Assembly: GCA_036365145.1 (NCBI GenBank)
Contig: JAEOAD010001365.1
Span: 4,549,001 to 4,613,000 of the forward strand
Origin: Orientallactaga sibirica
Taxonomy: Eukaryota; Chordata; Mammalia; Rodentia; Dipodidae
Direction of reading: 5' to 3'
Length of the DNA: 64,000 nt
Shown piece by piece: positions 24,201 to 33,200 of this stretch. The translations under genes were made by a program, and so were the position numbers. Below the pieces are notes generated by a model, which was not told the DNA's origin, did no database searches, and was given only the letters and a program-made list of their open reading frames with translations. How positions within the stretch are numbered: position 1 is the first letter of the stretch; every line of letters begins with the position of its first letter.

Positions 24201-27200
24201 TAAAGAGGTCCAATAACCCTCTTTTCCCCCAAATCAATCTTCAGGGATTCTGACAGGTCTAAGTTTAATTAAAGGGCACGAGGTATGCATAACTAAGCAG
24301 ACCTGGTCCAGGTATGGTCCCACATTATCTCTTCTCCTCTCTCCTGCAAGGTGGTCTGACAGGTTGTCTGAACTGTGCCATTTCTTTCCAAGTGACAAGT
24401 TCTTCCTCTGGCTGGTAGCAGGCTTAGCTGTTTATTTTACCCAGCATGAGACTCCTGAGGAGATTCCAGTTCCTCGGGGACCATTGTTTCACTGGTCTGA
24501 TAGGGAACTGGAGAGGCACACGTGTCTTGAGTCCATCGGTGCTCCTGCCCGTGTGGCTACGAGAGTTCTTTCTTTCCTTTTCTGTTGTGCTGAGGATCCA
24601 GCCAAGGGCCTCTGGCACGTCCTCTCCTGCGATGCGAGCCATGTCCCTCCACCTCTCAATTTTTATTTTTTGTTTTCTTTGCTTTTTTTGTTTTGTTTTG
24701 TTTTGGTTTTAGTTTTCCAAGGCAGGGTCTCACTCTAGCCCAGGCTAGACTACTCTGTAGTCTCAGGCTGGCCTGGAACTCACAGTGATCCTTCTACCTC
24801 TGCCTCCCAGGTGCTGGGATTAAAGGCGTGCGCCACCACATCCGGCTCTTCTTTGCTTTTTTGAGACGAGGTCTCGCTGTGTTAGTTCGAGCTAGCCTTG
24901 AACTTGCAGCAATCCTCCTGCTTCAGTCTCCCGAATGCTGGACTTGCAGACATGTACTACCACACCCAGCCTTCTTCGTCTTTGGGTTGGGGATGGTGCT
25001 ACAGGACCAGAGGCTCTTGTCCACGGGGACAGGCAGGTAGAGGGGCCAGGGACACTGCTAGCTTGTTAGCCCATCTCACTCAGTGCTTGTCTTGTCCCTC
25101 GTCCCCCAGATTCTGTCTATAATGGAAGCTCATCGCCTGTCCTGTGAAAGGAGGTTGAAGCCTTCGGAGGTATGTCTGTAGGGCTGTGCTGGTTGGTGAC
25201 TTTGGAGCTCCAAGTTCTCTCCCCTGGGACTCATGTGTCTGTGCTGTGTCTGGGTTCCTTCCTGCAGCTTCCTGCCCAGTCCCCGCCATGCTCCGTGGAT
25301 TCCATCAGCCAGGGCTCCTCGGCCTCCAGCTTTTCCTCTGTATCAGCGAGCTCCAGACAGGAGGAGCCCAAGAAGGACCACAGGGAGGTGAGCCTTCTGG
25401 AGGGGAGGGCCCTAGTGCTGTAGTGACCACTGAAGAGCTGTACGCTGACCAGAACTGCCTGTGCCTGTCAGCCTGCCTTCCACTCACTGTGGCAGCTGGT
25501 GTCTACCAACACCAAAGTCAGGGTCTTCAAGATGGGTGGGCCCAGCTGTCTCGTGTTATTGTTCAGCTCCTCTGGAACTTCCAGGGTTTTCTTTCCACAG
25601 CGGCCTGATTGGTGGAGTAGATAGAGCTATAGAGACCTCATGTGTGTGTATACACATACATATGTACATACATCCATACACAAGCCCATACATACACGCA
25701 CATACATACATACACATATGTGAAGGAAGGAGGGTGCACAGAGACAGAGAAACCCCTAGAGTAAGAAAGATGAGGCAAGACACAGATAGGGCTGGGCGTG
25801 GTGGCGTGTGCCACAGAGAGGGTTGGGGACCAAGCTTGGGAGTGGCTCTGGGCCCAGCCTTCAGAACTGTAAGTAAAGGTGCAAAGACAGCATCCTGTTA
25901 GAACACCACACTTGGGCAAACACATGAAGGCTGCTATATTTTCAGAATGTTTATATTATTTCTGTCATTTTTTCATTAAAATTCCTTTAACATTCTTTTT
26001 TCCTGCCATTAAGGTAGAAAAACTTCTAAGAGCAGTTGCTGATGGAGATCTAGAGATGGTAAGTTTCTACAAAAGTGTGTTTATTTTCTCATCACTGTCG
26101 CAAAATGCCTGATAGAGCAACTCCAGAGAGTTTATTTTTACCTCAGAGTTTCAGAGTTCAGTCCAAAATGGTGAGAAGGGTGCCATAGTGGTGAAGAGCA
26201 CAAGGCAGGACAGTTCATATAGAGTGGACCAGGAAGCAGAGAGAAGGTGGAGCCAGGGGCCAGGGCAAACCGTGAAGGCCTGCCTCTAGTGACCTATTTG
26301 CATCAGCTGGGCTCCACCTCTGAAAGGTTTTGGAAGCCTTCAGAATAGTACAGCAGCCTGGGACCGAGATTTCAAAACACGAGCCTGTGGGGAACATTTG
26401 AGATTGAATCCCAACAAAGAACTTTCCCTAAAGCTTGCTCTTAGTTTAAAGCAGTGTCATTTGGGTTTGCCAGTCTCTGGTCAGCCTCTAGCTGTGGCCT
26501 CTCTGTTTAGCTCTTTCTGGGATGCTGGTGAGCCATGCCCAGCACGTGCTTAGCCATGGCAGCATTAGGCCTTCTTAGTAAGAGGCACCTAGTGAATGTA
26601 GTCTCTGCCACATTCCTGTTCCAGGAGTGCTAAGAATCCAGACCAAAGTTAGGGGAGAAGAAAGAAGGCACAGGAGAAAGAAGGGAAGAATCCAGACCAG
26701 GGATGTGGGGCAAGAAAGAAGAGGCTGAAGAAAGAAGGGAAGACTGTAGACCAGGGTTGTGGGAGGAGGAAGAGGGGACAGGAGAAAGGAAAGGATCCAG
26801 GTGGACCAGGACTGTGATGAGGGATGAGGGAGTGAGGGGAGAAAGCAAGCCAAGTTATGTGGGGCTCAGCAGCTGTGCACACACTTGGAGCCCTTAGCCA
26901 GCAGGCTTGAGGTCTGAGGTTGGGGTTCCAGGGTGTCACACGCACAGATGAACCCTAGAAGCAGAAGCCATTTGTCAGTGACGATGAAGGTTCTGGAGTG
27001 AAGTGCTGACCCTAGCCTGGGAACAGTTCTCTCTCTGTCTCTCTCTCTCTGTGTGTGTAGCACATGAAGACCTCAGGCATCTCTTCACTGTTCACCACCA
27101 GGTGCGTTACCTTTTGGAGTGGACAGAGGAAGACCTGGATGACACGGACAGTGCTGTCATTGCAGCGGATCTTGAATTCTGTCACCCCTTGTGCCAGTGC

Positions 27201-30200
27201 CCCAAGTGTGCTCCAGCTCAGAAGGTCTGCTATGCCCGTATTGGCAGGGTGGGCTGGGGGTGGGCATCTTTCTTCCCATAGGAAGGCTGTTTCTCCTCTC
27301 AGCCCTGTGGCACCTCTGTGGCTATGCACAGGCACCCCGAGAAGGTGGGGCATTGGTTAGCTGAGGGTGCTCTGGACTGCCTGCATGCTGGCTAGCAGGA
27401 GAGTGAGCCACGTATGCCCACTGCAACAGCGACTGTCAGAGCTGCGACGGTGGCTGTCCAGGCCCCCGAGTTGCATGGCAGGAGTTTGTGAACAGACTCC
27501 TGTGCAAGCGTAATGGCCTGAGAAGGCCTGAAGACTGCTGGAGTTCAGTTCCCAGGACCCATATGAACAGCTGGGCTTGGCCACGCGTGTCTGTAACCCC
27601 AGTCCTGTAACCTCAGGCAGTGGAGACCTGAGAATGGCTAGAGCTTGCAGCAGGGGTGGGGTAGGCTGTGTGTGTGGGGGGGTGGTAAACAGCAAGTTCC
27701 AGGATCATTAAGAGATTTGGGTTCAAATAAGAACGGGCAGAAGAGCAATGGATGGCAACACCCAGCTTCCCGCTCCAGCCACCACAGATGAGTGCATAGG
27801 GTGCCTCGTGGGCACACACATCTATACCACACACCCACGCTGTGTTACACAAGCAAAGCAAAGCAAACCAAAAGTGAGATTTCTTTGTTGAGCTGTACAT
27901 TCCAGACACCTCGTCTGAGCACTGGTTATTGAACAGGCTTCATTTCCTCCATTGAGTGCCGGGGCATGAGGCATGATAATAGGGGCTGGCTTTATTAAAT
28001 CAGAAGTTGGCACTGCACACCTTTCTGAAGGATTAGGAATTCTCTCAGGGGCAGTGTTGAGTCTGGATCCTGTTGTGATCCCAAAGTTTCAACACTTGCC
28101 CTGGAGGCACGTGGCTTCCATTCCTTTGGCCTGATTCTGTGCATACTAATGTCATCTGTTTCCACCCTCTACGTTGACTAGAAGCTGGCAAGGATTCCTG
28201 CCAGTGGCCTTGGTGTGAATGTGACCAACCAGGACGGCTCCTCCCCACTGCATGTGGCTGCCCTGCATGGCCGGGCGGACCTTGTCCTCCTCCTGCTGAA
28301 GCATGGTGCCAATGTGGGTGCCAGAAACACAAGCCAAGCCGTCCCGCTCCACTTGGCATGCCAAAAGGGCCACTTTCAGGTATTGGTTCTGTGTCCTGGG
28401 CGGTGTAGGAAGGGTTGGATGTCACCTCATGTGGTGACAGTGCACTTCCTGTCTCTCCACCCTGAGGCTTAGACGCACAGGGCAGGACCACTGTACTCTG
28501 ATGCTGCCCGGGAGGAGGGGGAGGAAGCAGAGGCTTAGACGCACAGGGCAGGACCACTCTACTCTGATGCTGCCCGGGAAGAGGGGGGGGAAGCAGAGGC
28601 TTAGACGCACAGGGCAGGCTGATGCTGCCCGGGAAGAGGGGGAAGCAGAGGCTTAGACGCACAGGGCAGGACCACTGTACTCTGATGCTGCTCGGGAAGA
28701 GGGGGGAGGCAGAGGGAAAGGGCAGGCCCCTCCCTGATGCTGCCAGGGGGGAGTGTGGGGCCCAGGGCAGGACCACTGTACTCTGATGTCAGGAGGAGGG
28801 GGGTCCCAGCAGGCCCTCTGAGTCTGGTCCCAGCAGGAGTTGTATCGGGTCAGTGGTCTTCCTTTGGGTCTGGGCAGACACTTGGTGCTTTAGGAAGTGT
28901 GGTCATGGCCCTATGGACAGGGTCAAAGAGAGAATTCTGGAACTTTTCCCTCTCTCTTCTCCCCTTAAGACACATTTCCCCAATCTCATGATTTGTTTTC
29001 TAGGCTTGTGACTTACACTAACTCTCACCTAAAAACACATGTAAAAACCACAGGCCAGGATTCACATATGGAAACACGTGCCATGTGTCTCTCTGAGCCT
29101 GGGTTATCTCACTTAATATATTTTCCAGTTGAACCCACTTTTCTGTAAATTTCATTTCATTTTACTAACATCCTGTTTTTTAAAAGTTCTGTTTTTCTTT
29201 GGGAAAAAATTTCATTTTCCTTGATCATAAGATTTTTTTTTTTCCCCTTCAAGATAGGGTCTCACTCTAGCCCAGGCTGATCTGCAACTCACTCCAGGCT
29301 TTAAACTCACAGTTCTGCTACTTCTGCCAGCTGAGTGCTGGGATGAAAGGTGTGCACCGTCATTCCTGGCCGTGATCGTAAGTTTTGAAAGGCAGGATGA
29401 CGTGTCCACTCTGCACCTCATGACCACCTAGCCGAGTGCTTCCAGATTGGCTTCCTGCCCCGCAGAGCAGAGTGGTGGAGCAGCTAGAATCTCGTTGCTA
29501 GGACAGAGGACAGAACACTAGGCCAGAAGCAGCTTATGGGAGGAAAGGGTTCGTTTCAGGCTTACAGAGGAAGCTGGCTCACTTCATCACACATCCACAG
29601 TAGAGAGAGCACAGCCTGAGTGCGGCAGCTGTCAACATGCAGCAGGGCTGGACTAACCAACCCAAGGTCCGTCCCCAGCAACACGTCCTCCAGCAAGGCT
29701 CTACTGGCCAGACTCCACCAGCTACACAAACACTGAAGGCTACGGGCGACGTTTACATCCAACCACCACAAGGAGTCAATGCGTCACTACCATTGGGCAG
29801 TTGTGAAGATGAGAGGAAAACGCTAGTGCCTAGCACATCACCAGCCCAGACAAAGCGTGGGCAGTGTGAACCCCTCCCCTCAGTCATCTTTCTCCCAAGG
29901 GTCACCGTGTCTCTGAAGAGCCTGCTTGGCAGCTGTAGAGAGAAGTCAATTCCATCTTAGAGGATTTCTATTCTCAGTTTTAATTAAGGTTGATTTTTTT
30001 CTTCTTCTCTGGGCTAGGTGGTAAAATGTCTATTAGATTTGAATGCAAAACCCAATAAAAAGGACTTGAGTGGGAACACACCCCTCATTTATGCCTGTTC
30101 TGGTGGACATCACGAAGTCGCTGCTCTGTTGCTACAGGTACGGGCTCATTCCCCCACAGCGCCTTTTTTTCTCCTGTCCCAAAGCTGGCCCACCCATCAA

Positions 30201-33200
30201 TATCACCCTCAATGCCGCACGTGCCCCTGGGATGGGAAGGGCAGGGTCTCACTGTCAGTGATGCAGAGTCCGGAAGTTCCATGGGTCATTTGAGCTGCAG
30301 GTTTGGATCCACCTCAGTTGACATGGGGAGTTGTTACCTGATGTGAGAGTGTCCTGTCACTGCCCCTCCCCTCTTGCTAAGGTCACACATGTCGTAAAAC
30401 ATAAGATTTGTCTATAACCCTACTGCTCAACACAAGCTTTCTTTGTGGACTTAACAGATATGTGTGCAGAAGCCAGGTCAGGTATGGTGGTACATTTCTG
30501 TAATCCCAACATTCAGGAGGCTTATGACTTCCAGGCCAGCCTGGGCTACATAGTGGTACCCTCCCTCAAAAAAAATGTGCTGGGCATAGTGGCACATGCT
30601 TTTAATCCCAGCACTGGGGAGGTTGAGGTATGAGGATCACTGTGAGTTCAAGGCCAGCCTGAGACTACATAGTGAATTCCAGGTAAGACCTTACCTCAAA
30701 AAAAAAAAAAAAAAGTGAGAAAGAAAAAGTTTGTGGTTTTTAGATTAGTATTTCTTTTCTATTTAATGCAGAAAATTGTTGCCTAATAATTTCTGCCCAG
30801 CATGGTGTAATCCCAGTACCACGCCCGGCTCAGTTTAATTTCTTTTAACTTCCTGGTGTGCACCTTTAAGTGAAGCATGCTTATTATTTCCTGCTTTGCT
30901 GATAAATGTTACAATGAACATCTGTTGATAGATTCGTTTCTCAGTGTGGTTCCTACATGGAGAAGTCAAAAGAATTTTCTAAGAACCGCACACTTGTAAC
31001 CCTAGCACTCAGGAGTCTGAGTTTGAGCTAGTCATAGTGAGTCCCAGGCCAGCCTGGGCTACATAGTGAGGTCTCAAAACAAGAATTTTATAGAGAGGTG
31101 GCTGTGGTGGTGCATGTCTTTAATCCCAGCATTTGGGAGGCAGAGTAAGGAGGGTCGCTTGGAGTTCGAAGTTAGCCTGAGACTACATAGTAAGTTCCAG
31201 GTCAGTCTGGGCTAGATCCCAATCCTACTATGAAAAGTTAAAAGAAAAAAAGAATTTTATGGTGAACACCATACACGCACACCACCTAGCTGCTGCATTA
31301 GCACTTCTTAGTATTCTTTTCCTGTTGTCTCTAGCACGGGGCCTCCATCAATGCTTCCAACAACAAGGGCAACACCGCCCTGCACCAGGCCGTCATAGAG
31401 AAGCACGCCTTGGTGGTGGAGCTGCTGCTGCTGCACGGAGCCTCTGCGCATGTCCGGAACAAGAGGCAGTGCTCCCCTGCCGACTGCGCTGAGCACGTAG
31501 GTGATCGCTCCAGACCCCAGGCCGCCTCTGCTCCTACAGTTTGCTGTGGTTTCCTGTGTCCAAACCAGATCTAAAGCAGCAGTAACCTGACCTCTGCTTC
31601 TCTGTGCTGGGCTGTGTGTGCCACACATGTGCCCGCATGGTTGGGAACTTTGTCGTGGTCACCTAGCTAGGGGTGGCACACATACATGCAATCACGTGCT
31701 CTTCAGGGAAGCGGCTCAGTGTTTGAGATGCTGGATTTGCCAGCCCCTTAACAAGATGAAGACTTGTTTAGTTGTGCACTTCACCTCCTCCCACTCTGAG
31801 GATGTTTGACCCCAGCTCAGCCTTCTCTCCCACGCGGTGGCTATCTGTCATGCACGTGGATCAGTTCCTGCCTTCACAGAGTCTTTGGTTTCCTACTCTG
31901 AATGGATAGTCTGTGGCTGAGATGTTAAAGTCCATCATAAATCCAACTTAATTATAGGTCTATGTTAATTTTTAGAGCTGGGCTTTGTAGTAAGGTGGAA
32001 TCAGTCTTTTTAAAAAAGTTTTTAAAAGATTTTATTTATTTGAGAGAGAGAGAATGGGCATGCCAGGGCCTCTAGCCACTGCAAACTCCAGATGCATGCA
32101 CCACCATGTGCATCTGGCTTACGTGGGACCTAGAAAATTGAACCGGGGTCCTTAGGCTTTGCAGGCATACACCTTAACCACTAAGCCATCTCTCCAGCCC
32201 TTTAAAAATTTAAAAAAAAAACAAAACTTTTTACTTATTTCAGGGGTGGGGCAAGTAGAATGGGTGTGCCAGGACCTCTAGCCACTGCAAATGAACTCCA
32301 GATGTATGCACCACCTTGCGCATCTATCTGGCTTTATGTGGGTACTTGGGAATCAAACCTGTGTTCTTTTGCTTTGCTGGCAAGTGCCTTAACCATTAAG
32401 CCATCTCTCCAGCCCCATTCTGTGTCTTTAGAGTAAGGACTTGAGTTATTATTGAAAGGTGTGTATTACTTCTTGCCACTGTGCAGATCCTGTGTTTGGG
32501 GTTTTCCGACTCCTCTCTCGTTTAACCATCACTCACATGTGGTTTATTCCTCGCTGTGGCCGCATGGAGTTTCTTTCTCTTCAGTCTGGGCTTTGTGGTC
32601 ATCTCTTTGTGCGCAGTCACACCACTTCTCACCGTGAGTTAGAAACCAAAGTAAGACTCTTGGGAAAATGCTAAAAGCTTACAGTGACCTTTCTCCTTCC
32701 TTGCAGAATTCAAAAATCATGGAGTTACTTCAGGTATTGCCAAGTTGTGTGGCTTCACTGACTGACGTTGCTGACGCAGATCATAAGGAGTACGTAACTG
32801 TTGAGATCCGGAAAAAATGTAAGCACCTCTAGAATGCTCCATTTGGGCTGGTTTGGAAATTCACGGGTAGCTGTTGGTTTGGGTGTGTGTCTGTGGTATT
32901 GGGCACGGACCCAGGACTTCATGCATGGTAAGTTGGTGCTCTACTGCTGAGCCACACAAGCCTAAATAAAGTGTAATTACTGTCATGAATGAGGAGTACA
33001 GGGACCAGGAATGTGTGTCACGTCCTGACTTCTGAGACCCTCTCCTTGTGAGCGCAGGGTGCATACAGGGTGGGGTATCTCCTCGGTCGCTCTCCACCTT
33101 GTTTCCAGACAGGGTTCCTTCCTGAACCCGGAGAGCTCACCACTTCCATTAGATAAGCCAGCACGCCCCAGGGATTCTCTGAGGTCCAAAAGCAATTTCT

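Noticed and set aside
28045..28776. 243-codon minus-strand open frame antisense to an ANKRD27 exon
   Set aside because: Made of the 66-bp minisatellite and the antisense of a real coding exon.
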